Of a stretch of 64,000 bases of DNA, positions 42,901-51,539 are shown piece by piece (positions within the stretch are counted from its first letter, which is position 1; each line of letters starts with the position of its first letter). The stretch comes from Baekduia soli. Lineage in GTDB: Bacteria > Actinomycetota > Thermoleophilia > Solirubrobacterales > Solirubrobacteraceae. The stretch is from the NCBI RefSeq assembly GCF_007970665.1, contig NZ_CP042430.1, positions 3,410,001-3,474,000 on the forward strand, given 5' to 3'. Below the pieces are notes generated by a model. That model made no database searches and was not told the origin of the DNA. It was given only the letters and a program-made list of their open reading frames with translations. Made by a program: the position numbers and the translations under genes.

Positions 42901-43040
42901 GTCGCCTGCGGGGTCAGCTGACGGGCTCGCGCTGCACAGGCAGCGCTACCGCGTCATCCAGACGCGGATTCGCCCCGGCGACCGGTCTGCGGTCGCGATG
43001 GGTCCCCCGTCCGTTCGGTCAGAACGGTTCGGCGCGCCGT
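42901..43040 (-). promoter_or_regulatory. cyclic di-AMP (ydaO/yuaA) riboswitch
   Basis: Read on the minus strand, the leader of the hydrolase gene has the conserved blocks of the c-di-AMP aptamer in order: GCCGAACCG, ACGGGGGACCCA (43010 to 42999), GGGGCGAATCC (42976 to 42966), GCGGTAGCGCTG, and CCCGTCAGCTGACCCCGCAG with GGC (42925 to 42904). These match the family pattern (GGGGTGAATCC; GACAGCTAAC...AGGC). The 3' closing strand AGGCGACC lies 8-15 bases before the ATG and overlaps the likely ribosome site, so ligand binding could block translation. Recognition is by eye. Confidence 0.88.
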
Positions 43041-43183
43041 CGTTGTACCAGCCGAAATCCCTGCTCAGCGCAAGATCTGTTGCAGACCGGCCGGCTGCAG
43101 GCGGCCGTTCGCGCCTCGCGGCGCCGCATCCTGCGGCGAGGCCGGGGCGCATCGTCCCCGCCGTGCTGGGTATCGCAGTGGTG

Positions 43184-44242
43184 ATGGAGCCCGACCAGGC
43201 GACGCTCGCCGCGATCACGGCCCTGCTCGATGAGGCCGAGGACGAGGGGTGCCTGCACCTGGCCGACGTCGCGACGCTCGTGGCGCGCCTCGAGCTCGAT
43301 GAGGACGGCCAGGCGCTCGTGGAGGACGAGGCGCGCGTCCGCGGCGTCCGGGTCACCGACGACTGCGGCCGGCGGGCCGTGCCCGCCACGAACTACGTCA
43401 ACGGGGAGCTGGCCGCCGCCACGACCGACGCGCTGTCGCTGTTCCTGCGGGAGATCCACCGCCACCCGCTGCTGACCGCCGCCGAGGAGATCGCGCTGGC
43501 CAAGCGCATCGAGCAGGGCGATGACGCCGCCAAGGAGCGGATGATCACCGCCAACCTGGCCCTGGTGGTCTCCATCGCCAAGCGCTACCCGACCGACGGG
43601 CTCACGCTGCTCGACCTCATCCAGGAGGGCATCTTCGGCCTCATCCGGGCTGCGGAGAAGTTCGACTGGCGGCGCGGGTTCAAGTTCTCCACCTACGCGA
43701 CGTACTGGATCCGCCAGGCCATCCAGCGCGGCATGGAGAACAAGGAGCGCACGATCCGCATTCCCACCAACGTGCTCCAGCGCGAGCGCCGGCTGCGCCG
43801 CGCCGACAAGGAGCTCTCGGCCGAGCTCGGGCGGGCCCCGACCGACGAGGAGCTCGCCGCGCGCGCCCAGCTCAGCGTCGGCGACGTCGAGGCGCTGCGC
43901 GACATGGCCCGGACGGTCACGAGCCTGGACCGGCCCGTGGGGGAGGGCGGCGACGCCGCGTTCGGCGACCTGCTGCCCAGCGACGCGGCGCCGCTGGAGG
44001 AGGAGGTCCACGTCAGCCTGCGCGAGGGCGCCGTGCGCCGCGCGCTGCACGAGCTCTCCGATCGCGAGCGCGAGGTCGTCATCCTGCGCTACGGCCTGGG
44101 AGGCGCCGATGCGCCGGTGGCCGTCGCCGAGATCGGGCGCAGGCTCGGCCTCCGCCACGCCGAGGTCCGCGCGCTGGAGCGCCGGGCGCTGGAGCGCCTG
44201 TCGACCGTCCGCGAGATCGAGGCGCTGCGCGAGGCCGCCTAG
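43184..44242 (+). CDS. RNA polymerase sigma-70 factor, group 2-like
   Basis: A 352-residue sigma factor. Region 1.2 is [19 protein letters not shown]. Region 2 has [33 protein letters not shown] and the -10-binding [15 protein letters not shown]. Region 3 is [24 protein letters not shown]. Region 4 is [20 protein letters not shown] followed by a diverged HTH ([22 protein letters not shown]). The N-terminus is short, as in group 2/3 factors rather than the housekeeping one. It is divergent from the riboswitch-controlled hydrolase. Confidence 0.92.
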   Translation: MEPDQATLAAITALLDEAEDEGCLHLADVATLVARLELDEDGQALVEDEARVRGVRVTDDCGRRAVPATNYVNGELAAATTDALSLFLREIHRHPLLTAAEEIALAKRIEQGDDAAKERMITANLALVVSIAKRYPTDGLTLLDLIQEGIFGLIRAAEKFDWRRGFKFSTYATYWIRQAIQRGMENKERTIRIPTNVLQRERRLRRADKELSAELGRAPTDEELAARAQLSVGDVEALRDMARTVTSLDRPVGEGGDAAFGDLLPSDAAPLEEEVHVSLREGAVRRALHELSDREREVVILRYGLGGADAPVAVAEIGRRLGLRHAEVRALERRALERLSTVREIEALREAA

Positions 44243-44979
44243 CCGGTCCGGGCCGCGTCCGACGGGCCGTCACGCGCCGTCGATCCGCGGAACGCCGGCC
44301 GACCGCCGGCGCGCCTTCGCCGCCCGGGCCGGAGCCGTCGTGGACTCGACGCCGGCCATCACCCGTTCCTGTCGCGGCCGGCGGAGGTCTGCGACCTGGT
44401 CCGGGGGTGGGACGCCCGGTCCCCTGGCCGTCGCCTGCCGGATGTGCCAGACCCGCCGGGTCCGGTCGGGCGTCCCGCAGAGGAAGCGCGAGCCGTCGGG
44501 AGAAGGCGCGTCACGACGGTCGCCGGCGAGGCGCCGGCCGACCGGACCAGGAGGCGCACCAGGCCACCGCGTCCCTCCGGGTCCGGAGCGTCGACGCGGA
44601 AAGCGCCGCCCGGACCACGTGGGTCCGGACGGCTCCGCACCGGTCAGAGGCCACCACTATTTACTAACGTCCCAGGACTTGTGTCTGGATGCCTGGGCGG
44701 CGTGACACTCCCGACCCCGGGACAGGCCGCCGGCCCGAGGGCCGGCGCGTTGCCGCGGTGGGTCCAGGCCGAAGCCGTGACCCCGGTCGAGTGGGTGGCC
44801 CGCCGGTCATCACAGCCTACCCGCTCGGACTTTCGGTCATCGCGCGTCCGACGGCCTGCTAACCTGCGTTGCGAACAGGTCGAGCGAACCCGCTCGGCAA
44901 AGCAGTGCCCGTGTGTCCGCAGTCGTTGCCACGAAGCATCCTCCGCGTAGCACCAGAGCACCAAGTAGGAGGACCAGAC
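44243..44979. other. 737-bp gene-free region before the cold-shock gene
   Basis: No convincing coding sequence on either strand. GGTCCGG/CCGGACC elements recur (near 44399, 44459, 44540, 44580), ending in a hairpin CCGGACC-ACGTG-GGTCCGG (44610-44628). A second hairpin is CGCCGGCC-CGAG-GGCCGGCG (44728-44747). An AT-rich CTATTTACTAAC lies near 44660. A promoter-like TAACCT lies at 44860-44865, giving the cold-shock gene a leader of about 108 nt. An unannotated small RNA is possible. Confidence 0.4.
44858..44870 (+). promoter_or_regulatory. candidate promoter of the cold-shock gene
   Basis: GCTAACCTGCGTT contains TAACCT, which fits the actinobacterial TANNNT -10 consensus. Almost the same 13-mer (GCTAATCTGCGTT) occurs at 56049-56061. 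A clear -35 was not found. Confidence 0.4.
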
Positions 44980-45183
44980 ATGGCCACCGGAACCGTCAAG
45001 TGGTTCAGCGACGAGAAGGGCTTCGGCTTCATCACCCCCGACGACGGGGGCAAGGACCTCTTCGTCCATCACTCGGCGATCAACAGCGACGGCTTCCGTT
45101 CGCTGCCCGAGGGAGCGAAGGTCAGCTATGAGGCTGAGAGCGGGCCCAAGGGCCCCAACGCGGTGAACGTCCAGCAGCTCTAA
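44980..45183 (+). CDS. cspA: cold-shock protein
   Basis: A 67-residue single-domain RNA chaperone of the usual length. RNP1 is KGFGFITP and RNP2 is DLFVHHSAI, in the order [17 protein letters not shown]. The ribosome site AGGAGG is six bases upstream. A leader of about 108 nt from the putative promoter at 44860 is long enough for the thermosensitive folding known for csp mRNAs, but no specific element was recognised. Confidence 0.96.
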   Translation: MATGTVKWFSDEKGFGFITPDDGGKDLFVHHSAINSDGFRSLPEGAKVSYEAESGPKGPNAVNVQQL

Positions 45184-45228
45184 GCAGCCGCTGCGGCGCG
45201 GCACCGCGCCAACGAGAGGATCATCACC

Positions 45229-45333
45229 ATGATCCGCATGATCTGCGGCAGCTGCCTGCGTCTCTTCGACGCGCAGCTCCACGGCCATCGCAGCAGCTGT
45301 CCCCATTGCGGGGGCGCGCTGCGGTCGCACTGA
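45229..45333 (+). CDS. 34-residue zinc-ribbon microprotein after cspA
   Basis: ATG 45229 (GAGAGG 11 bases upstream) opens a 34-codon frame, MIRMICGSCLRLFDAQ... ending SCPHCGGALRSH. It has two CxxC knuckles about 20 residues apart, a minimal zinc ribbon, plus two histidines (LHGHR). It lies 45 bp after cspA and ends 7 bp before a strong terminator, so it should be on the cspA transcript. Compact zinc ribbons of this size often bind RNA or act as partners; no function is assigned. Confidence 0.6.
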   Translation: MIRMICGSCLRLFDAQLHGHRSSCPHCGGALRSH

Positions 45334-45340
45334 GATCCGG

Positions 45341-45369
45341 GCCCGGGGCGCACGACGCCCCGGGCCTTT
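45341..45369 (+). terminator. intrinsic terminator of the cspA transcript
   Basis: GCCCGGGGCG-CACGA-CGCCCCGGGC is a perfect 10-bp stem followed by CTTT. It begins 7 bp after the microprotein stop. Confidence 0.75.
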
Positions 45370-45373
45370 GCTC

Positions 45374-45678
45374 GTCCAGGGCCGGATCGGGCGCCGGGCA
45401 GCGAGCCGGCCGGTGGGGCTCGGGGACGTGCTCCCGGCGTGCCGCGACAGGACTCGGCCGGTGACGTCGTCGCCTGCGCGACCGAGCGCCGCGGCGCGCG
45501 GCCACCGGGTCCACGGGGTGGATGACCCACGCTCGGCGCCATCGGCCCGCGCGCCGACCATGAGGATCACGGAGGGACCGTCGGCCGCCCCGACGAACGC
45601 GTGGTGCGCCCACGCTCATGGGGCAGGCCTCGCAGGCCGCGCGGCACCGTCCTGCCCGCCCCCTACGATCCCCGGCCG
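45374..45678. other. gene-free stretch between cspA terminator and rnhA
   Basis: About 305 bp. Open frames here are high-GC artefacts rich in Arg, Ala and Pro with no ribosome sites. I see no hairpin, repeat or RNA gene. Confidence 0.4.
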
Positions 45679-46220
45679 ATGCCGCCCGCCTCCACCGCCC
45701 GTCGCCGCCGCCCGCGTCCCGCCCCGCGTCCCGAGGTCCCCGTGGAGGCTCGTGCGGGCGAGGCCCTCGTGTGGACCGACGGCGCGTGCAGCGGCAACCC
45801 GGGGCCCGGGGATGGGCGGCGATCGTGGTGGGGCCCGGCGACGGCGCGGCCGTCGAGCTGTCCGGCGGCGAGCGTCACACGACGAACAACCGCATGGAGT
45901 ACACCGCGGCGCTGGAGGGCCTGCGCTCGCTGCCCGCCGGCAGCCTGGCCTGCGTGGTGACCGACTCGACGCTCATGCTCGACTCCATGACGAAGTGGAT
46001 CCACGGCTGGAAGCGCAAGGGCTGGAAGACCGCCTCGGGCGCGCCGGTCAAGAACCAGGACCTGGTCTGCGCGCTGGAGGCCGAGATCGCCCGCCACGCC
46101 GAGATCCGCTGGCACTGGGTGCGCGGGCACGAGACGGGCTCCGAGCACGCGCACAAGGCGCTCAATGACCGCGCCGACCGCCTCGCCGTCGCCGCGGCGC
46201 AGGCCGCCGCGGCCGTCTGA
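45679..46220 (+). pseudogene. rnhA: ribonuclease HI with one-base frameshift
   Basis: RNase HI cuts the RNA strand of RNA-DNA hybrids. From ATG 45679 the first frame gives an N-terminal Arg/Pro tail and WTDGACSGNPGPG, with the first catalytic Asp. The second frame gives GWAAIVVGPGDG, NNRMEYTAALEGL (Glu), VVTDSTLMLDSMTKWIHGW (Asp), WHWVRGHETGSEHAHKALNDRADRLA (last Asp). The frames join at the GGGG run at 45808-45811, where one additional G would restore PGGWAAIVV. All four carboxylates are present. A homopolymer sequencing error is at least as likely as true inactivation. Confidence 0.85.
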
Positions 46221-46275
46221 CCGTCGCTCGGGTCCTCGCGCATGGGCCACCGAGGCCTGCGGGTAGCGATCCGGT

Positions 46276-46542
46276 ATGCCCGCTGCGAAGAACCCCGGAC
46301 CGAGCGTCAAGGACGACAAGCTCTACGAGGCGCTGCGCGACGACGGCGCCAGCAAGGAGAAGGCGGCCCGCATCGCCAACGCGAAGGCCGCCGGCACCGA
46401 CGTCAGCGCCAAGGGCGGCCACGCCGGTTCCTACGAGGACCGCACGGTCGACGAGCTGCGCCACCGCGCCGCCGAGCTCGGCATCGAGGGCCGTTCGGGT
46501 ATGACCAAGGACGAGCTGGTCGACGCGCTGCGCCATCACTGA
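46276..46542 (+). CDS. small protein with Rho-N/SAP-like C-terminus
   Basis: An 88-residue protein. Residues 1-45 match a common actinobacterial leader ([20 protein letters not shown]... [13 protein letters not shown]). The C-terminal 35 residues ([34 protein letters not shown]) form a Rho N-terminal/SAP-like helix-extended-loop-helix, a nucleic-acid-binding fold. The family is widespread and uncharacterised. Confidence 0.8.
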   Translation: MPAAKNPGPSVKDDKLYEALRDDGASKEKAARIANAKAAGTDVSAKGGHAGSYEDRTVDELRHRAAELGIEGRSGMTKDELVDALRHH

Positions 46543-46607
46543 GCGGACCGCGGCCATGACCTCCGAGGTCATGGCCGTGCCGCCGCGCACCGTCTAGCGT
46601 CGTGGGC

Positions 46608-47432
46608 ATGTCGGCCGTCACGACCCTCGACCCGCCCGGCCCGACCGTGGGCCAGCTCCTGCGCGGCTGGCGCGACCGGCGACGGCTGAGCCAGATGGAG
46701 CTCGCCCTGGAGGCCGACGTCTCCACGCGGCACCTGAGCTTCCTGGAGACCGGCCGGGCGCGGCCGAGCCGCGCGATGATCATCCGCCTGGCCGAGCACC
46801 TCGAGGTTCCGCTGCGCGAGCGCAACGACCTCCTGCTGGCCGCGGGCTTCGCGCCGGCCTATCCGCAGACCGAGCTCGACGACGGGCGGATGGCGCTCGT
46901 GCGCGATGCGGTGCGTCGCGTGCTGGCCGGTCACGACCCCTACCCGGCGCTGGTCGTCGACCGCCGCTGGGAGCTGCTGGAGGCCAACGCCGGGCTGGCG
47001 CTGCTGCTCGAGGGCATCGACCCCGCCCAGCTGCAGCCGCCGGTCAACGCGCTGCGCCTGAGCCTGCACCCCGACGGCCTGGCCCCGCGGATCGCCAACC
47101 TCGCCCAGTGGCGCGCCCACATCCTGGACCGCCTGGCCCGCCAGGTCGTCGCCACGTCGGACCCGCAGGTGGCCTCGCTGCTGGCCGAGCTGCGCGCCTA
47201 CCCGGGCGACGAGCCGGCTCCGGCCGCGCACGAGCTGCCGGGGCCCGAGGACGTCATCGTCCCGCTGCGCCTGCGCCATCCGTCGGGCGAGCTGAGCCTC
47301 ATGAGCATCGTGTCGACGTTCGGCACGCCGCTGGACATCACCGTGCAGGAGCTGTCGATCGAGGCGTTCTTCCCCGCCGACGAGCACACGGCGGGGGTGC
47401 TGCGCGCGGCGGCCGGCGCGCCCGGCGCCTAG
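46608..47432 (+). CDS. XRE-family regulator with MmyB-like ligand domain
   Basis: A 274-residue transcription factor. The N-terminal HTH_XRE (LLRGWRDRRRLSQMELALEADVSTRHLSFLETGRARPSR) is of the subtype joined to a PAS-like MmyB ligand domain. That domain occupies residues 100-270 (PALVVDRRWELLEANAGLALLL, NALRLSLHPDGLAPRIANL, LDITVQELSIEAFFPAD). Such regulators often control a neighbouring oxidoreductase. Its 3' end overlaps the convergent small gene by 4 bp. Confidence 0.9.
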   Translation: MSAVTTLDPPGPTVGQLLRGWRDRRRLSQMELALEADVSTRHLSFLETGRARPSRAMIIRLAEHLEVPLRERNDLLLAAGFAPAYPQTELDDGRMALVRDAVRRVLAGHDPYPALVVDRRWELLEANAGLALLLEGIDPAQLQPPVNALRLSLHPDGLAPRIANLAQWRAHILDRLARQVVATSDPQVASLLAELRAYPGDEPAPAAHELPGPEDVIVPLRLRHPSGELSLMSIVSTFGTPLDITVQELSIEAFFPADEHTAGVLRAAAGAPGA

Positions 47433-47623
47433 GGGCGGGGGCCGCCGGGGCGGTCGCCGCCGGCGCCCTGGCCCTCGCACACGGCGGCGTCGTCGACGGC
47501 CCACGCCAGGCGCTCGGCGAGCTGGGCGCGGAAGTGCTCGGTCTCGAAGTCGTCGCGCGACACCCACTCGGTGTGCGTCACGACGTCGTCGGGGTGGTCG
47601 GCTCGGACGATGATGTGGGGCAT
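47429..47623 (-). CDS. hypothetical small protein
   Basis: A 64-residue protein, MPHIIVRADHPDDVVTHTEWVSRDDFETEHF... The ATG has GGAGAG nine bases upstream. The first 45 residues look like a beta-hairpin plus helix; the last 15 are Gly/Pro-rich. Two candidate domains of small conserved actinobacterial proteins begin similarly, but no name can be given. It converges on the XRE gene. Confidence 0.5.
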   Translation of the reverse strand: MPHIIVRADHPDDVVTHTEWVSRDDFETEHFRAQLAERLAWAVDDAAVCEGQGAGGDRPGGPRP

Positions 47624-47716
47624 GCTCGCTCTCCGGGGTGGGGTGCGCCCCCCACGCTGGCGGGTGCGGCTAAGGCGCGGGTGAAGATCCTGTTCGGGAT
47701 CGCGCGCCGGGCGCCG

Positions 47717-49144
47717 TCAGCTGTCGAAGCCCAGCCCGAGCCGGTCCAGCGTCCCGAGCCACAGGCCGCGACGACCCTGCCGGGCGTCGGCGGCGGCGAG
47801 CCGGTTCTGGGTGAGGCGGATGACGCCGGTGCGCAGCGGCTCGGGCGGGAACGGCACGGGCCGGCGGCGGACGTAGCGCAGCCGCGTGGCCTCCGTGTCG
47901 CGGCCGTCGAGCAGGTCGAGCGCCACCCGGGCGCCGAACCGGGTCGCCGCCACGCCCAGCCCCGTGTACCCGGTCGCGTGGGCGACGCGGCCGCCGTGGG
48001 CGGTGCCGAAGAACACCGAGAACCGGCTGCACGTGTCGATCGCGCCGCCCCAGCGGTGCGTGAAGCGCAGGCCGTCGAGCTGCGGAAAGGTCACGAAGAA
48101 GTTCTGGGCCAGGCGGGCGAACGTGGGGTCGTGGGTGTCGAACTGCGGGCCGACCGGGCCTCCGCGGCGGTACACGGCGTCGAAGCCGCCCCACAGGATG
48201 CGGTCGTCGCGGGTCATCCGGTAGTAGTGGAAGTCGTTGCCGCCGTCGCCGATGCCCTGCCGGTGGCGCCAGCCGATCGCGTCCAGCCGCGCGGCGTCCA
48301 GCGGCTCGCTGACCAACACGTAGTCGTAGACCGGCACGACGTAGCGGCGCAGCGCCCGCAGCAGGGGCGGGTAGGCGCTCGTGGCCAGCAGGACGCGCCG
48401 GGCGGTCAGCGTCGCGCCCGGGGTGGCGACCACGACGCCGGCGCCGGCCTCGCGCAGGCCGGTCGCGGGGGAGTGCTCGTGCAGCCGCACGCCGGCGGCC
48501 CGGCAGGCGTAGCGCAGCCCGTCCGCGAGCCGCCCGGGGTCCAGGATGCCGGCGCCCGTGCGGTCCCAGAGGCCGCCGAGATAGGTCGGCGAGTCGAGCT
48601 CGGCGCGCATGGCGTCGCGGTCCAGGACCTCGACGTTGTGACCGAACCGGCGTAGCAGGCCGGCCTCGTGCTCGGCGCGGGCGACCTCGTGGGGCTCCAG
48701 CAGCGCGGTGAGCTCGCCGGTCTCGTCGAGGTGGGCGTCGATCCCGTGACGGTCCAGGTCGGCGCGCAGCCCGTCGTAGTTCTCGGCGGCCAGGCGCTCC
48801 AGGACGTCCAACTCGTCGGCGAAGCGCGCCAGGCCGTTGACCAGGCCGTGCGTCAGCGACGCCACGACGAAGCCCCCGTTGCGGCCGCTGGCGCCCGCGC
48901 CGATGCGGTCGGCCTCAAGGAGGACCACCTCGCGCGCCGGGTCGGCGGCCTTGGCGTGCAGCGCGGCCCACAGCCCGGTGAAGCCGCCGCCGACGATGCA
49001 CAGGTCGGTCTCGGCGGGGGCCTCCAACGGCGCGTCCGGTGCTCGCGGGGCGGCGGTGTCGAGCCAGAACGGGACGGGCGCCGCGTCGGCGTAGGCCGCG
49101 CGGTCGCGCCGCGACGGCGGGGTTTTGGGCCAGGGGCGCGGCAT
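47717..49144 (-). CDS. FAD-dependent oxidoreductase (DAO family)
   Basis: A 475-residue flavoprotein of the D-amino-acid-oxidase/PuuB type. The FAD dinucleotide motif is LCIVGGGFTGLWAAL, followed by LEADRIGAGASGRNGGFV (typical of gamma-glutamylputrescine oxidoreductase-like enzymes), ATSAYPPLL and the C-terminal HATGYTGLGVAATRFGA. Likely substrates are amines or N-methyl amino acids. Start MPRPWPKTPPSRRD at 49144. It is divergent from a small membrane protein. Confidence 0.9.
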   Translation of the reverse strand: MPRPWPKTPPSRRDRAAYADAAPVPFWLDTAAPRAPDAPLEAPAETDLCIVGGGFTGLWAALHAKAADPAREVVLLEADRIGAGASGRNGGFVVASLTHGLVNGLARFADELDVLERLAAENYDGLRADLDRHGIDAHLDETGELTALLEPHEVARAEHEAGLLRRFGHNVEVLDRDAMRAELDSPTYLGGLWDRTGAGILDPGRLADGLRYACRAAGVRLHEHSPATGLREAGAGVVVATPGATLTARRVLLATSAYPPLLRALRRYVVPVYDYVLVSEPLDAARLDAIGWRHRQGIGDGGNDFHYYRMTRDDRILWGGFDAVYRRGGPVGPQFDTHDPTFARLAQNFFVTFPQLDGLRFTHRWGGAIDTCSRFSVFFGTAHGGRVAHATGYTGLGVAATRFGARVALDLLDGRDTEATRLRYVRRRPVPFPPEPLRTGVIRLTQNRLAAADARQGRRGLWLGTLDRLGLGFDS

Positions 49145-49203
49145 CCGCGGCCAGACCGTAGCCGGGCCGCGCCGCGGGCGCGACGCGACTACCGTGGCGG
49201 GCC

Positions 49204-49581
49204 ATGGGCCGCTCCCGTCGCCGCCGGCCGCAGGCCGATCGCTCCGCCGCACGCGCCTCGTCGCGCGCCGCGCCGCCCGTGCCGGCCGCGCCGCCGATGC
49301 GCGAGGTCCGGCGCGTCCTGGCCGCCCATCTGGTCGGTGCCGCGCTGGTCGCCGCCATCGTGCTCGGCGGGACGATCCTGCTCGGCGGCGCGCTGGCGCC
49401 GTGGGTCGTCCTGGCGTTCGCCGTCGGCGCCGGCGTGGCCCTGCACGCCTGGGCCGCCGGCCGCCGGGGTGGGGCGGTGCTGACCGACGAGGACCGGGTC
49501 CTGCAGACGATGGCCGAGGGCCTCGTCGTGCTCGCCGCGCTGTTCGCGCTGGTGGCGGCGATCCTGCTCAGCGTGACCTGA
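49204..49581 (+). CDS. hypothetical membrane protein, three helices
   Basis: A 125-residue protein. A basic N-terminus (GRSRRRRPQADRSAARASSR) is followed by three hydrophobic helices (about residues 40-62, 66-85, 103-124). A DEDRVLQTMAEG loop separates the last two. No family was recognised; small proteins of this form are common in actinobacteria. Confidence 0.6.
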   Translation: MGRSRRRRPQADRSAARASSRAAPPVPAAPPMREVRRVLAAHLVGAALVAAIVLGGTILLGGALAPWVVLAFAVGAGVALHAWAAGRRGGAVLTDEDRVLQTMAEGLVVLAALFALVAAILLSVT

Positions 49582-49665
49582 GCCATCGGACCGCTCAGGC
49601 CTCCTGCGCGCCCGGGTCGATCGCCGCGCGGCAAGCACCCGGCCGCGGCCCGGCGCGCCCGCGTC

Positions 49666-50808
49666 TCAGCGCAGGGTGCGGAAGAACGCGCGGATGTCGC
49701 CGACGAGCGCCTCGGGCTCCTCCATCGCGGCGAAGTGGCCGCCGGAGGGGAACTCGGTCCAGCGGGCGATCGCGTTGTCGCGCTCGGCGAACGCGCGGAC
49801 CGGCAGGGCGATGTCGTGGGGGAAGACGGCGACGGCCGTCGGCGTGCTCGACGGGGCCAGCGCGCGCGTGCCGCCGCCGTGCACGAACTCGTAGTACAGC
49901 TGGGCCGAGGAGCCCGCGGTGCGCGTGAGCCAGTAGAGCATGACGTTGGTCAGCATCGCGTCGCGGTCGACGGCGTCCTCGGGCACGGCCGGCGCGTCGG
50001 TCCACTCGCGGAACTTCTCCACGATCCACGCCAGCAGCCCGACGGGCGAGTCCTCCAGCCCGTAGGCCAGGGTCTGGGGCCGGGTGGCCTGGATCTTGAA
50101 GTACCCCGACAGCTCGCGGTTGTAGTGGCGCCCGCGGTCCATGCGCCGGCGGTCCTCGGCGGTCAGGCGCTCGGCCTCCTCGGGGTCGCCCGACGGGAAG
50201 GTGAACAGCGTGTTGAGGTGGACGCCGAGCACGTGGCCGGCGTCGTCGACGCCGAGCTGGCGGGTGACGATGCCGCCCCAGTCGCCGCCCTGGGCGCCGT
50301 AGCGGTCGTAGCCGAGCTCGCGCATGAGCTGCGCCCAGGCCGCGGCGATCCGGCGGGTATCCCAGCCCGTGTCGGGCGTCGGCCCCGACAGGACGTAGCC
50401 CGGGAGGGAGGGGACGACGACGTCGAACGCGTCGGCGGGGTCGCCGCCGTGCGCCCGCGGGTCGCTGAGCGGCCCGATGATCTCCAGGAACTCGACGATG
50501 GAGCCCGGCCAGCCGTGGGTGATGATGAGCGGCAGGGCCCCGGGCTCGGGCGAGCGGACGTGGGCGAAGTGGATCGTCGTGCCGGAGATGGTGGTGGTGA
50601 ACTGGGGCAGCGCGTTGATGCGCGCCTCCTGGCGGCGCCAGTCGTAGGCCGTGCGCCAGTAGTCGGCCAGCTCGCGCAGGTAGCCGGCGGGGACGCCGCG
50701 CTCCCACGGCTCGCCGGGCAGCGGGGCGGCCCAGCGGGTGCGGCGCAGGCGGTCGTGCAGGTCGTCGAGCTCGGCGTCGGCGACCTCGAGCCGGAAGGGC
50801 GTGGGCAT
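49666..50808 (-). CDS. epoxide hydrolase (EHN + alpha/beta hydrolase)
   Basis: A 380-residue enzyme resembling microsomal/juvenile-hormone epoxide hydrolases. The N-terminal EHN domain is DLHDRLRRTRWAAPLPGEPWERGVPAGYL. The alpha/beta-hydrolase core has the oxyanion HGWPGS, nucleophile Asp in GAQGGDWGG and catalytic His in PSGGHFAAMEEPE. It hydrolyses epoxides to diols; physiological substrate is unknown. It is divergent from a small membrane protein. Confidence 0.93.
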   Translation of the reverse strand: MPTPFRLEVADAELDDLHDRLRRTRWAAPLPGEPWERGVPAGYLRELADYWRTAYDWRRQEARINALPQFTTTISGTTIHFAHVRSPEPGALPLIITHGWPGSIVEFLEIIGPLSDPRAHGGDPADAFDVVVPSLPGYVLSGPTPDTGWDTRRIAAAWAQLMRELGYDRYGAQGGDWGGIVTRQLGVDDAGHVLGVHLNTLFTFPSGDPEEAERLTAEDRRRMDRGRHYNRELSGYFKIQATRPQTLAYGLEDSPVGLLAWIVEKFREWTDAPAVPEDAVDRDAMLTNVMLYWLTRTAGSSAQLYYEFVHGGGTRALAPSSTPTAVAVFPHDIALPVRAFAERDNAIARWTEFPSGGHFAAMEEPEALVGDIRAFFRTLR

Positions 50809-50859
50809 GGCGGCACGCTACCGGCCGCGCTGCGGGGGCCGGGGTGTCATCCTGCGGCG

Positions 50860-51081
50860 ATGAGCGATCTGACCCGCCGCCCCGGATCGGGCGTGTCGCG
50901 CGCCGCCCGCGAGCGCCGCGCCTACCAGCTGGTCCTGCTCGGAGGCGGCGCGAGCGTCGTGGCGCTCGTGACGTTCGTGCTGGCCATCGTCGGCGTCCTG
51001 GGCTTCGGGATCCCCGTCCTGGCGCTCGTCGTCGCGCTGGTCTGCCTGGCCATGCTGCGGCGCATGGTCGGCCGCCGCTGA
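50860..51081 (+). CDS. small two-helix membrane protein
   Basis: A 73-residue protein from ATG 50860, MSDLTRRPGSGVSRAARERRAYQ. Two hydrophobic helices are separated by a glycine turn (LVTFVLAIVGVLGFGIPVLAL), with a basic C-terminus (MLRRMVGRR). It is too small to assign. Confidence 0.55.
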   Translation: MSDLTRRPGSGVSRAARERRAYQLVLLGGGASVVALVTFVLAIVGVLGFGIPVLALVVALVCLAMLRRMVGRR

Positions 51082-51091
51082 GGCCGCGGGC

Positions 51092-51490
51092 TCAGCAGGC
51101 GCGGTAGCGGTCGGGCAGCCGGCCGGCCCACGTCGTCGCCTGCCAGACGGCGACCCGGTCGGCGGCCTCCAGGCGCGGCCCGTCGTCGAGCACGGTGCGC
51201 AGGCCGTCGCAGGCTCGCCCGGACAGGTGCGTCTCGTCGGCCGGTCGCCCGTCGGCCGAGAAGCGCACGACGCCCTCGTTGATCTCGTACAACAGCCGGC
51301 GGCGGATGGGTCCCGGGCAGCGCACGGCCGTGCGGCGCCCGGCGATCGCGCCTGCCACCGCCGCGGCGCGGTGCTCGACCTCCAGGCGCCGGCCGCGGGC
51401 GTGCAGCCACAGGCCGCCGAGCAGCACCGCGAGCAGCGCGACGATCCCCAGCGTCCGGGGCGCGGGCGGGCGGAGCGGGGCACGGTCCAC
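51092..51490 (-). CDS. exported hypothetical protein, single N-terminal helix
   Basis: A 132-residue protein from GTG 51490. One membrane helix (TLGIVALLAVLLGGLWLHARG) anchors a mostly extracellular domain with RRTAVRCPGPIRRRLLYEINEGVVRF. Two cysteines (VRCPG, RACDGL) and a final Cys are present. No homologous family was recognised. It lies 49 bp after the stop of ogt's frame on the same strand. Confidence 0.55.
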   Translation of the reverse strand: MDRAPLRPPAPRTLGIVALLAVLLGGLWLHARGRRLEVEHRAAAVAGAIAGRRTAVRCPGPIRRRLLYEINEGVVRFSADGRPADETHLSGRACDGLRTVLDDGPRLEAADRVAVWQATTWAGRLPDRYRAC

Positions 51491-51539
51491 ATCCCCGGGA
51501 TCGGCCGCCGGGCCACCCGGTTGAACCGCGGCCCCGGGC

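Noticed and set aside
44359-44640. Minus-strand 93-codon frame in the gene-free region
   Set aside because: No ribosome site, extreme Arg/Gly/Ser composition and no similarity to known domains.
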